The translations under genes were made by a program, and so were the position numbers. A stretch of DNA of 64,000 bases. Origin: Parapedobacter lycopersici (GTDB lineage: Bacteria; Bacteroidota; Bacteroidia; Sphingobacteriales; Sphingobacteriaceae). The stretch spans positions 372,001 through 436,000 of the forward strand of contig NZ_JAMSLW010000001.1 of the NCBI RefSeq assembly GCF_024643285.1, written 5' to 3'. How positions within the stretch are numbered: position 1 is the stretch's first letter; every line of letters begins with the position of its first letter. Positions 34,464-43,547 of the stretch are shown here, one piece after another. A model generated the notes under the pieces. That model saw only the letters and a list, made by a program, of their open reading frames with translations. It did not search any database and was not told where the DNA came from.

Positions 34464-35831
34464 CTACTCGATGCCGTATTTTTCCATCTTATTATACAAT
34501 GTTTTACGGTCGATATTCAGCATTTGGGCCGCTTTGCTTTTGTTGTATTTGGCTTTTTGCAGTACATCCATAATCAGCTTGCGCTCATGTATCTCGCTGT
34601 GCAGCCGCAGGTCAGGGTTGTCGGCTGTTGCAAGCGGCTGCGTATCGGCGGGTTGGTTTCGGATGGCAAATACCATTTCTTCGGGCAATGCCGCCAGTTC
34701 CGCGGTTGTGGATGGTGATAGCAGCACCATCCGTTTGATGATGTTCTTGAGCTCCCTGAGGTTGCCGGGCCAGTCGTAAGTGTCAAAAATCTCCTGTACC
34801 TCCGGTGATAATTCGGTAACCGAGCGGCCGAGTTCTTCGTTGGCTTTGTTAACAAAGAAATCCACGAACTGCCGGAAATCCCCGCGGCGGTCACGGAGTG
34901 CGGGAACGATAATTTCAAACTCATTGATCCGGTGATACAGGTCTTCCCTGAATTTGCCGCTTCCCAACAGATCTTCATTTGTAGCGGCAATCACCCGCAC
35001 ATCGACGCTGATGGTCTTGTTGGCGCCCACCGGCTGAATCACTTTTTCCTGCAATGCCCGTAATAGTTTAACCTGAACCTCATAAGACAGGTTACCGATT
35101 TCATCCAAAAAGAGCGTGCCGCCGGATGCTTCGACAAACTGGCCTATTTTATCATTTAATGCGCCGGTGAAGGACCCCTTAATGTGCCCGAACAGCTCGC
35201 TTGAAGCCAATTCCTTGGACAGTGTCCCACAGTCGATCGATACAAAGGGCTGATCTGCACGTTTACTCATGCGGTGGATTGACCGGGCCACATACTCTTT
35301 GCCCGTTCCACTCTCGCCGCGGATCAGCACAGACATGTCCGTCGGCGCTACCAGGGCGATGTATTCATGCAGCTTTTTGGCGGCCGACGTGGTGCCTTCC
35401 ACAAAGTCGGTTCCTGCCGGGACTTCCGTTTCCTTATCCAGCCGCGCGGCTGCATGCCTATTTTCCGTCGTTTTCTCCGCCAGCGCTTCATTGACTACCA
35501 TAAGCAGCTCATCGGGATTAACCGGTTTGGTGATGTAGTCAAAGACCCCCTGCCGGATGGCCCGCACGGCCGTGCGGACATCATTGAAGCTGGTCATGAT
35601 AATGGATGGAATAAACTGGTCGCGGTCCCGCAGGGCGTCCAGCACGTCGAGCCCTACCCCGTCACCCAGACGGTAATCCAGTAATATCAAATGAAACGTA
35701 CCGTGTTTAAGTGCTTCAATACCGCCCTTCACACTGTACTTGACCGTCACCCCAAACCCTTTCTTTTTGAGAAAGTTTTCAAGTATCGCAGCAAACGTGG
35801 TGTCGTCTTCCACCAGCAGAATTTCGGCCAT
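34464..35831 (-). CDS. NtrC-family sigma-54-dependent response regulator
   Basis: 455 aa. Receiver domain with phospho-acceptor D52 (LILLDYRLGDG), then an AAA+ domain with Walker A GESGTGKEYVARSIH and Walker B GGTLFLDEIGN, and a C-terminal Fis-type HTH (NKSKAAQMLNIDRKTLYNKM). The sigma-54 contact loop reads GSFTGA instead of GAFTGA. No histidine kinase is next to it, so it is an orphan regulator. Its targets would carry -24/-12 promoters, none of which I identified here. Confidence 0.94.
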   Translation of the reverse strand: MAEILLVEDDTTFAAILENFLKKKGFGVTVKYSVKGGIEALKHGTFHLILLDYRLGDGVGLDVLDALRDRDQFIPSIIMTSFNDVRTAVRAIRQGVFDYITKPVNPDELLMVVNEALAEKTTENRHAAARLDKETEVPAGTDFVEGTTSAAKKLHEYIALVAPTDMSVLIRGESGTGKEYVARSIHRMSKRADQPFVSIDCGTLSKELASSELFGHIKGSFTGALNDKIGQFVEASGGTLFLDEIGNLSYEVQVKLLRALQEKVIQPVGANKTISVDVRVIAATNEDLLGSGKFREDLYHRINEFEIIVPALRDRRGDFRQFVDFFVNKANEELGRSVTELSPEVQEIFDTYDWPGNLRELKNIIKRMVLLSPSTTAELAALPEEMVFAIRNQPADTQPLATADNPDLRLHSEIHERKLIMDVLQKAKYNKSKAAQMLNIDRKTLYNKMEKYGIE

Positions 35832-35910
35832 GGGATTTAATGATTATCGTGTTACGTATCTGTTTTAGTATATCGAACGGCCAAAGCCGGTTTTTATTTT
35901 ATGGACCGGA

Positions 35911-37188
35911 TCAAATCAATGCGTTCATGTGACGAATAATCTCATCCCCGAATGCACTGGTCTTCAATAACTTTCCGCCATCCATCTGGTTGAAAAAATC
36001 GACTGTCACGGTTTTTTGGAGAATCGCCTCCTGCAACCCGTTAACAATGAGGGTGGCTGCCTCGGCCCATCCCATATATTCCAGCATCATAACGCCGCTG
36101 AGAATAACCGAGGAGGGGTTCATGCTGTCTGTGTCTGCAAACCGCGGTGCGGTGCCGTGCGTAGCTTCAAATACGGCATGGCCTGTTTTGTAATTGATAT
36201 TGGCTCCCGGTGCAATGCCGATACCGCCAACAATCGCTGCCAGTGCATCAGAGATGTAGTCGCCATTCAGATTCAAGGTGGCAATAACGGAATAATCCCT
36301 CGGATTCAGCAATATTTGCTGTAAAAAATTGTCGGCAATGACATCTTTGATAATCACTTTACCCGATGCAACGGCCTTTTCCTGTTCTGCATTTGCGCTG
36401 GCCTCTCCTGATGCCGCTTTCGTCCGCTCCCATTGTGCCCAGGTGTAGGTTTGATCGGCAAATTCCGTTTCGGCCACCTCATATCCCCAGTTTTTAAATG
36501 CGCCTTCGGTAAATTTCATGATATTTCCCTTGTGTACCAGCGCAACCGACGGACGGTGTTGCCGGATCGCATGTTCAATAGCCGCACGTACCAACCGTTT
36601 GGAGCCTTCTTCTGAAACGGTTTTAATGCCAATTGCCGTGGTAGCCGTAAAAGCGTAATCCACCTCCATTTCATCCTGTAAAAAGCGGCCGACTTTCCTG
36701 GCCTCCGCCGAACCGGCTGCAAATTCAATACCGGTATAGATATCTTCCGTATTTTCCCTGAAGATGACCATATCCACGTACTCCGGATGCTTTACGGGTG
36801 AGGGTACGCCTGGAAACCACCGCGTCGGGCGCTCGCATACATAAAGGTCAAGTGCTGCGCGGATGGCCACATTTAATGACCGGATCCCGCCGCCAATGGG
36901 GGTAGTAAGCGGACCTTTGATGGCTACCAGGTGCTTCGATATGGTATCGAGTGTTGCCTGCGGAAGCCACTCCCCGGTTTCCCGATATGCCTTTTCACCG
37001 GCCAGCACCTCTTTCCAGGCAATCCGGCGTGCCTGGCCATATGCCAATTCCACGGCGGCATCAAATACACGTACCGAGGCCCGCCAGATATCCGGACCGA
37101 TTCCGTCGCCGATAATAAAGGGAATGATCACATGCGCGGGGACCTGGAGGGCGCCGTGTTCAGTTTTGGTTATGCTCGCTGCTTCCAT
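35911..37188 (-). CDS. icd: Isocitrate dehydrogenase (E. coli Icd type)
   Basis: 425 aa. Oxidative decarboxylation of isocitrate to 2-oxoglutarate in the TCA cycle. GDGIGPDIW, the substrate loop [20 protein letters not shown] with the serine corresponding to the AceK-phosphorylated one, [14 protein letters not shown] and [13 protein letters not shown]. The cofactor-contacting residues after HGTAP are RF, where E. coli has KY, so NADP specificity is likely but not certain. Lies 16 bases after the CPA2 antiporter gene. Confidence 0.93.
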   Translation of the reverse strand: MEAASITKTEHGALQVPAHVIIPFIIGDGIGPDIWRASVRVFDAAVELAYGQARRIAWKEVLAGEKAYRETGEWLPQATLDTISKHLVAIKGPLTTPIGGGIRSLNVAIRAALDLYVCERPTRWFPGVPSPVKHPEYVDMVIFRENTEDIYTGIEFAAGSAEARKVGRFLQDEMEVDYAFTATTAIGIKTVSEEGSKRLVRAAIEHAIRQHRPSVALVHKGNIMKFTEGAFKNWGYEVAETEFADQTYTWAQWERTKAASGEASANAEQEKAVASGKVIIKDVIADNFLQQILLNPRDYSVIATLNLNGDYISDALAAIVGGIGIAPGANINYKTGHAVFEATHGTAPRFADTDSMNPSSVILSGVMMLEYMGWAEAATLIVNGLQEAILQKTVTVDFFNQMDGGKLLKTSAFGDEIIRHMNALI

Positions 37189-37204
37189 ATGTTGTATGTG
37201 TGTC

Positions 37205-39334
37205 TTATTTTTCTTTCGTGAAGATATTGCCTATGCCCCGTCCGATACGCTGTAAAATAGGTGCGGTGGAAACATCTTCGTATTCGTCCAATGAATATCC
37301 GGCCCTGCGGCTCGGGAAAATCAGAATACGGTTGTACGGCGCATATACCTTGCCCAGTTTTTTGGCGATCCCATCGAAAGAATGCCGATAGGATACCTCG
37401 CCCTGACGCGCCGAAACAAATATAATCAGGTCGTTATCTTTGACAAACTGCCGTAATCCGCTTAAATCGTCCCAACCGTCGTAATTCTCGTACAGGATAC
37501 GCGTGCTGGTTTTGTGGACTTCCATATATTCCGAAACTGCCCTTTGGGTGCGTGCATCGGCAACGCAAAGGACGGGGATTGTTAATTCCTGTGAAAGCCG
37601 CAGGATTTTTTCCATGCAAAAGGAAAAGCCAAGCTCCGATTCGAACAGTGGCGGACAGAACAGAGTGATTCGTTTCTGTCCGATCAGCGGCTTATCTACC
37701 TGGCACATAAAAAGGTTTGCGTCGGTCTGGTTCAGGATACTTTCCGTCTTCTCTCCCACCATTTTTTCAATAATGCCGGGCTTGCTGGGCCACCCAAGCA
37801 GAATTCCATCGGCAGCCACTTCCCGGGCAGCCCTGCTGATTCCGCTGGCTACGTTATGGTCAATGGTAGCCATCATACTGACCTCGGTTTCACTGCCTGA
37901 CGCGTATTTCGCCGTGGAGTCCAGGTTTTTCCGTGCCCGTTTCAGGTTCTGTTCGGCCAGCTCATTGTTGGGCACCACGGTTAGCAGGGTTACCGGGTGG
38001 GGTGAACGCTTGCTTTTAATCAATATGGAGAAATCAAGGAGCGATTCCATGTTATTCAGGTTGGCTATCGGCAGCATCAGCTGTTCTTCCCGTGCCACAT
38101 TCCGTTCACTCGTCACTGTATCCTGGTCGCCCGCCAGCACCACTTTCTTCGACGCTGCCTCCGTAACCAACGAGGCCACAATACAGGTGACCAGGATCAG
38201 TACAATCGTTCCATTCAATACATTTTCGTCAATGACTTCATAACGGTATCCTACCATAATCACTGCCAGGGTTGCTGCGGCATGGGCGCTGCTTAACCCA
38301 AAAATTACCTGCCGCTGGGCGCCCGAATAATTAAACACCAGCTGCGTGAACCAGGCCGCAATCCACTTGCTGCATATCGCAACCACCGTCAGCGTGGCGG
38401 CAATAATCAGTGCAGCAGGACCCTGAAGCAGTACGCTGGTATCCACGATCATCCCTACACTGATCAGAAAAAACGGAATGAAAATGGCATTACCGATAAA
38501 TTCTATACGATTCATCAGCGCGGAGGAATGCGGGATCAGTTTGTTCAATGCCAATCCGGCAACGAAGGCGCCGATAATATGTTCCAGACCGGCCAGCTCT
38601 GCCAGGAATGCAGCGAAAAAGACCACCGAAAGCACGAAGATATAATGCGCCGTTTTTTCCCCTTCTACTTTCTGGAAAAACCATTTGGCTATCCGCGGGA
38701 TTACACCGAACATAATCAGCAGGAAAATTGCGAAGGAAACCCCGATGTTTATCCAGAACTGCTGGCTCAGTGCACCCTGGGAGGCACCGACTACGACTGC
38801 CAGAATAATCAATACGGCCGTATCCGTAAGGATGGTACCGCCGATGGTAATGGCTACCGCTTCATTTTTTGATATACCATAGCTGTTCACTACGGGGTAA
38901 GCGACCAAGGTGTGGGTGGCAAACATGCTGGATATCATGGTGCTGGCCAGCATGTCATATCCAAGTATGTAATAGCATACGGGGTAGCCGATTAAGATGG
39001 GTATGGCAAAGGTGAAGAACCCGAATAACACACTCTTATGCCTGGTTTTCCGGAACTCATTCATATCAAGCTCCAGGCCGGCAATAAACATGATGTAAAG
39101 TAACCCGATAGTGGAAAAAAGGTCAACCGCCGAATTCCGTTCGAGTACATTGAGTCCGTGCGGGCCAATAACGACACCCGATAGAATAAGTCCGATAATC
39201 CCCGGGATTTTAATGCGGCGCAAAAGTATCGGAGACAGTAGGATAATCAGCAGGATCAGGGAAAAAATAAGCACCGGGTTGCTTAGGGGCGTTTCAAACG
39301 CATGGCTTAAATGGTCGAAAATGGTATTGGCCAT
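37205..39334 (-). CDS. CPA2-family cation:proton antiporter with cytosolic universal-stress-like domain
   Basis: 709 aa. About twelve membrane helices in residues 15-405 ([19 protein letters not shown] and [18 protein letters not shown] are typical of KefB/NhaS-type CPA2 exchangers). The soluble C-terminal 290 residues look like paired universal-stress/UspA-like folds ([24 protein letters not shown]). Exchanges Na+ or K+ for protons; ion preference not readable. Probably leads a unit with icd. Confidence 0.9.
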   Translation of the reverse strand: MANTIFDHLSHAFETPLSNPVLIFSLILLIILLSPILLRRIKIPGIIGLILSGVVIGPHGLNVLERNSAVDLFSTIGLLYIMFIAGLELDMNEFRKTRHKSVLFGFFTFAIPILIGYPVCYYILGYDMLASTMISSMFATHTLVAYPVVNSYGISKNEAVAITIGGTILTDTAVLIILAVVVGASQGALSQQFWINIGVSFAIFLLIMFGVIPRIAKWFFQKVEGEKTAHYIFVLSVVFFAAFLAELAGLEHIIGAFVAGLALNKLIPHSSALMNRIEFIGNAIFIPFFLISVGMIVDTSVLLQGPAALIIAATLTVVAICSKWIAAWFTQLVFNYSGAQRQVIFGLSSAHAAATLAVIMVGYRYEVIDENVLNGTIVLILVTCIVASLVTEAASKKVVLAGDQDTVTSERNVAREEQLMLPIANLNNMESLLDFSILIKSKRSPHPVTLLTVVPNNELAEQNLKRARKNLDSTAKYASGSETEVSMMATIDHNVASGISRAAREVAADGILLGWPSKPGIIEKMVGEKTESILNQTDANLFMCQVDKPLIGQKRITLFCPPLFESELGFSFCMEKILRLSQELTIPVLCVADARTQRAVSEYMEVHKTSTRILYENYDGWDDLSGLRQFVKDNDLIIFVSARQGEVSYRHSFDGIAKKLGKVYAPYNRILIFPSRRAGYSLDEYEDVSTAPILQRIGRGIGNIFTKEK

Positions 39335-39384
39335 AGATTATTGCATTCTATTCAAAAAAACCGCACGCGCGGCCAAGCTTGTTT

Positions 39385-39392
39385 CAAAGATA
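39385..39392 (-). promoter_or_regulatory. -7 element (TATCTTTG) for the antiporter-icd unit
   Basis: Full TAnnTTTG match on the minus strand, 50 bases before the antiporter ATG. Confidence 0.5.
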
Positions 39393-39440
39393 GTAAAATA
39401 AGCCGTTTCCGGTGCCTGTTTTTGCTAAATTCCGGTCGTA

Positions 39441-40661
39441 TTAGCGGAATTGGATGGCCTTGATCGGACTGATTCTGCTAATGAGATACGAGGGGATCAG
39501 GAGTACAAGTAATGCGATGGCCGCAATGCCCAGGTTCAATGCCACCACTTCAAACGCATCAATATCCACGGGTACATAGGATACGTAATACGATGCTTCG
39601 TCCAATTTAAAATAATGTGTATAATCCTGGAAAAAATAGAGGCCGAGGCCCAGTATGTTGCCCAGTAACAGGCCAATACCTATGAGATAGGCGGCATTAT
39701 ACAGAAATATCCGTCGGATTCCACCGTTGGTATAACCCAGCGCTTTGAATATGCCGATCATCGCAGTGCGTTCCAAAATAATAATCAGCAGCGCAGATAT
39801 CATATTGACCACGGCGACGACCATCATTAAGATCAGAATAACGACTGTATTTACATCAAGCAAATCCAGCCATTGGAAAATCTGTGGGAGCTGTTCCCGC
39901 ACACTGACGGCCTGGACGTCAATGGGCAGGCGGTCCTGTACTACGGCCGTAAGCTGCTGAAGCCTGTCAAAGTTGGCGATGGATAATTCATACCCGCCCA
40001 CGTCATCCGCATTCCAGTTGTTCAGCCGACGAATTAACGGCAGCGAACCGATAATGTATACCTGGTCAAGTTCCTCCACCCCGGTATTGTATATTCCGGC
40101 AATCACAAATTTGCGCCGCCGGATCGGTTCCTGTACAAAATACATAATAAAGTCGTCGCCCACCTGCAGCTGCAGACGGTCCGCGATGAATTTTGAAATC
40201 AAGACCTGGTTGGCGGCGCGGGTGCTGTCCGAAAAGTCAATCGGCTTGCCGGATACAAGCATCCGGGCGATATACCGCTGGTCATATGTTGTGTCAATTC
40301 CTTTGAGCAATACGCCCTCTACTTCTTCGTTGACGTTGATGATGCCAGCTTTAGTCGCATAATAATGAATGGAAGATATGCCTGAAATATCCGTTAATTC
40401 CGTTGCCAGATCTGCGCGCAGGTGAAAGGGAGAAGATTCGTAGGATGCATTCAGGTCGTATTTACTGAGCGTAATGTCTCCAAAAAAACCGCGCTGCTTA
40501 GCTGTAACCTCCCCTTTGAAGCCCTTAAGTACGGCAATTGACAGCAGCATGGCTGCCACACCGAGCGCAATCGCACCGATAGCTACCTGTACGATAAGTT
40601 TGGAAAATGTCCGCTTACCGGTAACTGTAATTCTTTTCGCTACAAAATAGGGGAAATTCAA
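39441..40661 (-). CDS. LolC/LolE-type ABC transporter permease
   Basis: 406 aa. One N-terminal membrane helix, a large periplasmic domain (residues 50-260), then three helices (VVILILMMVVAVVNMISAL onwards) and the C-terminal SPIKAIQF. This FtsX/MacB_PCD architecture is that of lipoprotein-releasing permeases LolC/E. No ATPase gene is next to it, so its LolD partner must be elsewhere. Divergent from fmt with abutting -7 elements. Confidence 0.87.
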   Translation of the reverse strand: MNFPYFVAKRITVTGKRTFSKLIVQVAIGAIALGVAAMLLSIAVLKGFKGEVTAKQRGFFGDITLSKYDLNASYESSPFHLRADLATELTDISGISSIHYYATKAGIINVNEEVEGVLLKGIDTTYDQRYIARMLVSGKPIDFSDSTRAANQVLISKFIADRLQLQVGDDFIMYFVQEPIRRRKFVIAGIYNTGVEELDQVYIIGSLPLIRRLNNWNADDVGGYELSIANFDRLQQLTAVVQDRLPIDVQAVSVREQLPQIFQWLDLLDVNTVVILILMMVVAVVNMISALLIIILERTAMIGIFKALGYTNGGIRRIFLYNAAYLIGIGLLLGNILGLGLYFFQDYTHYFKLDEASYYVSYVPVDIDAFEVVALNLGIAAIALLVLLIPSYLISRISPIKAIQFR

Positions 40662-40680
40662 GCCTAATCAATATAATTTG

Positions 40681-40696
40681 TACCTTCGCAAAGGTA
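40681..40696. promoter_or_regulatory. Back-to-back divergent -7 elements for fmt and the permease gene
   Basis: TACCTTCG (plus, 40681-40688) abuts CAAAGGTA (40689-40696), which reads TACCTTTG on the minus strand. Together they form a 16-bp near-perfect palindrome. The plus element is 24 bases before the fmt ATG; the minus one is 28 bases before the permease ATG. Confidence 0.55.
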
Positions 40697-40711
40697 AGGA
40701 ATAAGTTGAGT

Positions 40712-41656
40712 ATGCAAACAAGCGAAGTAATCCCTCCCCTGCGGATTGTATTTATGGGTACCCCGGATTTTGCCGTAGCATCGCTCGCTGCGTTGCTGGA
40801 TACCACCCATCAGGTGGTGGCGGTTGTTACCGCCCCGGACAAACCGGCCGGACGCGGGCAGCTGCTGCAGCAGTCGGCGGTCAAAAAATATGCATTGGAA
40901 AGGCAGCTTCCGGTATTGCAGCCTGAAAAATTACGTGATCCGGATTTCCTTAATACGCTGAAATCTTTTGGGGCCGACCTGCAGGTTGTTGTTGCTTTCC
41001 GCATGTTACCCGAGGCCGTATGGAATATGCCGCCAGAAGGTACGGTCAACCTCCACGCCTCGCTCCTGCCCCAGTATCGAGGGGCAGCACCAATCAACCA
41101 TGCCGTCATCCAGGGGGAAACGGAGAGCGGCGTAACCACATTTCTGCTGCAGCATGAAATTGATACCGGAAACATCCTGTTTGCGGAAAAAGTATCGATC
41201 GGAGCGGATGACACGGCAGGCATATTACATGATAAGCTGATGGCGGTCGGTGCGAGGCTATTGGTTGACACCGTCAATGCCATTGCCTCCGGCAGGGCAA
41301 AACCGATCCCCCAGGAAAGTCTGCGTGATCAGCCGCTGAAACATGCGCCGAAAATATTCAAGGATGACTGCCGCATCAACTGGCAGAGACCGGTAGCCGA
41401 GGTGTATAACCTGATCAGGGGCCTCAGCCCCTACCCTGCGGCATTCACCACCCTCACCGGAAAAACATTGAAACTTTTTAAAACCCGTAAAATGGAAACA
41501 ACACCCTCATGTGCGCCGGGCCTATTCGAAACCGATGGGAAGTCATTTCTTAAGTTTGCGTGTACAGATGGATACATTGATGTGCTTGAACTGCAGATCG
41601 AAGGGAAAAAACGCATGTCTGTTGTCGAATTTTTACGTGGATTCCGTATTGATTAA
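40712..41656 (+). CDS. fmt: Methionyl-tRNA formyltransferase
   Basis: 314 aa from the ATG at 40712; a TTG two codons earlier is possible but less likely. Formylates initiator Met-tRNA. IVFMGTPDFAV at the start, the catalytic NLHASLLPQYRGAAPIN with Asn and His, and HEIDTGNIL with the Asp. The C-terminal OB-like domain is present (FVVDG-type fold region after residue 205). Normal length. Confidence 0.97.
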   Translation: MQTSEVIPPLRIVFMGTPDFAVASLAALLDTTHQVVAVVTAPDKPAGRGQLLQQSAVKKYALERQLPVLQPEKLRDPDFLNTLKSFGADLQVVVAFRMLPEAVWNMPPEGTVNLHASLLPQYRGAAPINHAVIQGETESGVTTFLLQHEIDTGNILFAEKVSIGADDTAGILHDKLMAVGARLLVDTVNAIASGRAKPIPQESLRDQPLKHAPKIFKDDCRINWQRPVAEVYNLIRGLSPYPAAFTTLTGKTLKLFKTRKMETTPSCAPGLFETDGKSFLKFACTDGYIDVLELQIEGKKRMSVVEFLRGFRID

Positions 41657-41828
41657 GCAAGGAATCATCACCGGAAACCAACCATATGTCAGTTAACTGT
41701 CAATCCTATTTTATTTATTGATTTTGGAACGTTTTTTGAGGAGTTAAAAATAGCAAACGCACACGATAATTTCCTCTAAATCAGGCAACTTTTTCCTAAA
41801 AAAACAGTTATATATGGTATAAAAGTCG

Positions 41829-41836
41829 TAGTTTTG
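41829..41836 (+). promoter_or_regulatory. -7 element (TAGTTTTG) for the primary sigma factor gene
   Basis: Full TAnnTTTG match 36 bases before the rpoD-like ATG. The region upstream is AT-rich without a clear -33 TTG. Confidence 0.5.
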
Positions 41837-41872
41837 CAAACTTTTTATAGAGAAAGGTATTTAATAGTTTAG

Positions 41873-42733
41873 ATGAGACAGCTCAAAATTACACAATCCA
41901 TTACCAACAGGGAGTCGCAGTCGTTGGACAAGTACCTGCACGAGATTGGTAAAGTAGATTTAATCACGGCCGAAGAAGAGGTGATCCTGGCCCAAAAAAT
42001 CAGGGAGGGCGATCAGGCAGCACTGGAACGATTGACAAAGACCAATTTACGCTTTGTGGTATCCGTAGCCAAGCAATATCAAAATCAGGGACTTACGCTT
42101 GGCGACCTGATTAATGAGGGAAACCTGGGTCTTATTAAAGCTGCTAAGCGCTTTGATGAAACGAAGGGGTTTAAATTCATTTCCTATGCAGTCTGGTGGA
42201 TCCGCCAGTCGATCCTGCAGGCTATAGCTGAGCAATCCCGTATTGTCCGGCTGCCGCTGAATCAGGTTGGATCACTCAGCAAGATCAGTAAGGCGTTTTC
42301 CAAGCTGGAACAGGAATACGAGCGTGAACCCTCTCCGGAGGAACTGGCAGATATCCTGGAAACCACGGTTGACAAAGTGTCAGATACGTTAAGCAATTCG
42401 GGGCGTCATGTATCCATGGATGCTCCTTTTGTTCAGGGTGAGGAAAATACGCTGCTGGATGTACTGGAAAACACCGATCCAGACACCGACAGTACCTTAA
42501 TTGATGAGTCGCTCTCTGAGGAGATCAAGCGTTCGCTGGCCACATTGACCGAAAGAGAGCGGGAAATTATTGTCCTGTTTTTCGGTCTGGGATCCAATCA
42601 CCAGCTATCACTCGAGGAGATCGGGGAAAAATTCAATCTCACACGTGAGCGTGTACGTCAGATCAAGGACAAAGCACTGCAGCGGTTACGCCATACTTCG
42701 CGCAGCCGCATCCTGAAATCTTACCTGGGATAA
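41873..42733 (+). CDS. rpoD: Primary (RpoD-type) sigma factor, Bacteroidota short form
   Basis: 286 aa, much shorter than E. coli RpoD because region 1.1 is absent, as is normal in Bacteroidota. Region 1.2 ([19 protein letters not shown]), 2.1-2.4 ([30 protein letters not shown]), 3, and 4.2 ([20 protein letters not shown]) are all seen. It should recognise the TAnnTTTG -7 elements that recur in this window. Monocistronic, with its own terminator. Confidence 0.95.
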   Translation: MRQLKITQSITNRESQSLDKYLHEIGKVDLITAEEEVILAQKIREGDQAALERLTKTNLRFVVSVAKQYQNQGLTLGDLINEGNLGLIKAAKRFDETKGFKFISYAVWWIRQSILQAIAEQSRIVRLPLNQVGSLSKISKAFSKLEQEYEREPSPEELADILETTVDKVSDTLSNSGRHVSMDAPFVQGEENTLLDVLENTDPDTDSTLIDESLSEEIKRSLATLTEREREIIVLFFGLGSNHQLSLEEIGEKFNLTRERVRQIKDKALQRLRHTSRSRILKSYLG

Positions 42734-42769
42734 CCAGCGCCAGGCAGGCAAACAACAGCAACGATATGG

Positions 42770-42799
42770 AACGCCGGTGATAACCCACCGGCGTTTTTT
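42770..42799 (+). terminator. Intrinsic terminator of the sigma factor gene
   Basis: AACGCCGGTG (42770-42779) pairs with CACCGGCGTT (42786-42795) around ATAACC, followed by more T residues. Confidence 0.9.
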
Positions 42800-42814
42800 A
42801 TTGGAACTGACCGA

Positions 42815-43381
42815 TCATGCCAATGCCATCCTTAATACAACGGAATCAACTGTCGAATGACAACGTATAAATCCCTGTTTCTCGGCAAAACGGATTGCCC
42901 GCAGGTTTACCGGCGATGTATAACAGATCATGGATCTTGCCCCGTATCCGGCACAGGCAAAAGCAGCCACTAATGAAAAGGCATCCCCCATCACCTGCTG
43001 GCCCTGGTATTCGGGTAACAACGAACCCCCAAAAGCAAATTCACGTGCCGATGCGTTCCAGTCGTGCAACGCACAGTCGCCGATGATGGTTTCCGGCTGC
43101 TGAGCCAAGCGGATGGTCCAGATCATCTCACATTTGGCTGCAATCCGCTGTGCAAATTGTCCTGCGTCCTCGTGCTGCCCGACAGCATCTTGCCGGGCAT
43201 ATCGGTAAAGCGCGTAGAACTGTCCTGCATCACCCTGCGTCAGCACCTTCAGGATTAACCGATGGTCCGAAAGCGTATGCGTCTCATAGAGGTCCGCAAA
43301 CCGGTCGATGCCACCGTATGGATCCGGGCTACCCCCGGATCTCGCGTTTTTTTTACCTAATGTGAATAACAGCTCCATCAT
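42815..43381 (-). CDS. GNAT-family N-acetyltransferase
   Basis: 188 aa. RimJ/RimL-like GNAT fold: ETHTLSDHRLILKVLTQGD at the first strand, an acyl-CoA loop near residue 130 (PEYQGQQVMGDAF, a variant of the usual Q/RxxGxG/A), and the NLRAIRFAEKQGF segment that typifies the C-terminal half. Acetylates an amino group of a protein or small molecule; substrate unknown. Convergent with rpoD. Confidence 0.85.
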   Translation of the reverse strand: MMELLFTLGKKNARSGGSPDPYGGIDRFADLYETHTLSDHRLILKVLTQGDAGQFYALYRYARQDAVGQHEDAGQFAQRIAAKCEMIWTIRLAQQPETIIGDCALHDWNASAREFAFGGSLLPEYQGQQVMGDAFSLVAAFACAGYGARSMICYTSPVNLRAIRFAEKQGFIRCHSTVDSVVLRMALA

Positions 43382-43482
43382 CCGGTTATTGAGTCGTTTT
43401 ATCAGTCATACAAACATAAGGCACAATCCGCTGGTGCTGAATGGGTGAATAAGACATTTTTGAGGGGTAAATACGACAAAGC

Positions 43483-43518
43483 AAAAAAAACGAGCCTGCC
43501 GGATTCCCGGCAGGCTCG
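43483..43518 (-). terminator. Terminator of the RND efflux operon
   Basis: CGAGCCTGCCGG (43491-43502) pairs with CCGGCAGGCTCG (43507-43518), a perfect 12-bp stem. On the minus strand it is followed by eight T residues (43490-43483). It lies 29 bases after the stop of the RND gene. Confidence 0.93.
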
Positions 43519-43547
43519 CTAACATATTAAATCAAATCACCAAAATC

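Noticed and set aside
35911-37188. Isopropylmalate dehydrogenase instead of isocitrate dehydrogenase
   Set aside because: The [12 protein letters not shown] substrate loop and the E. coli Icd-like layout and length fit Icd; no leu genes are near.
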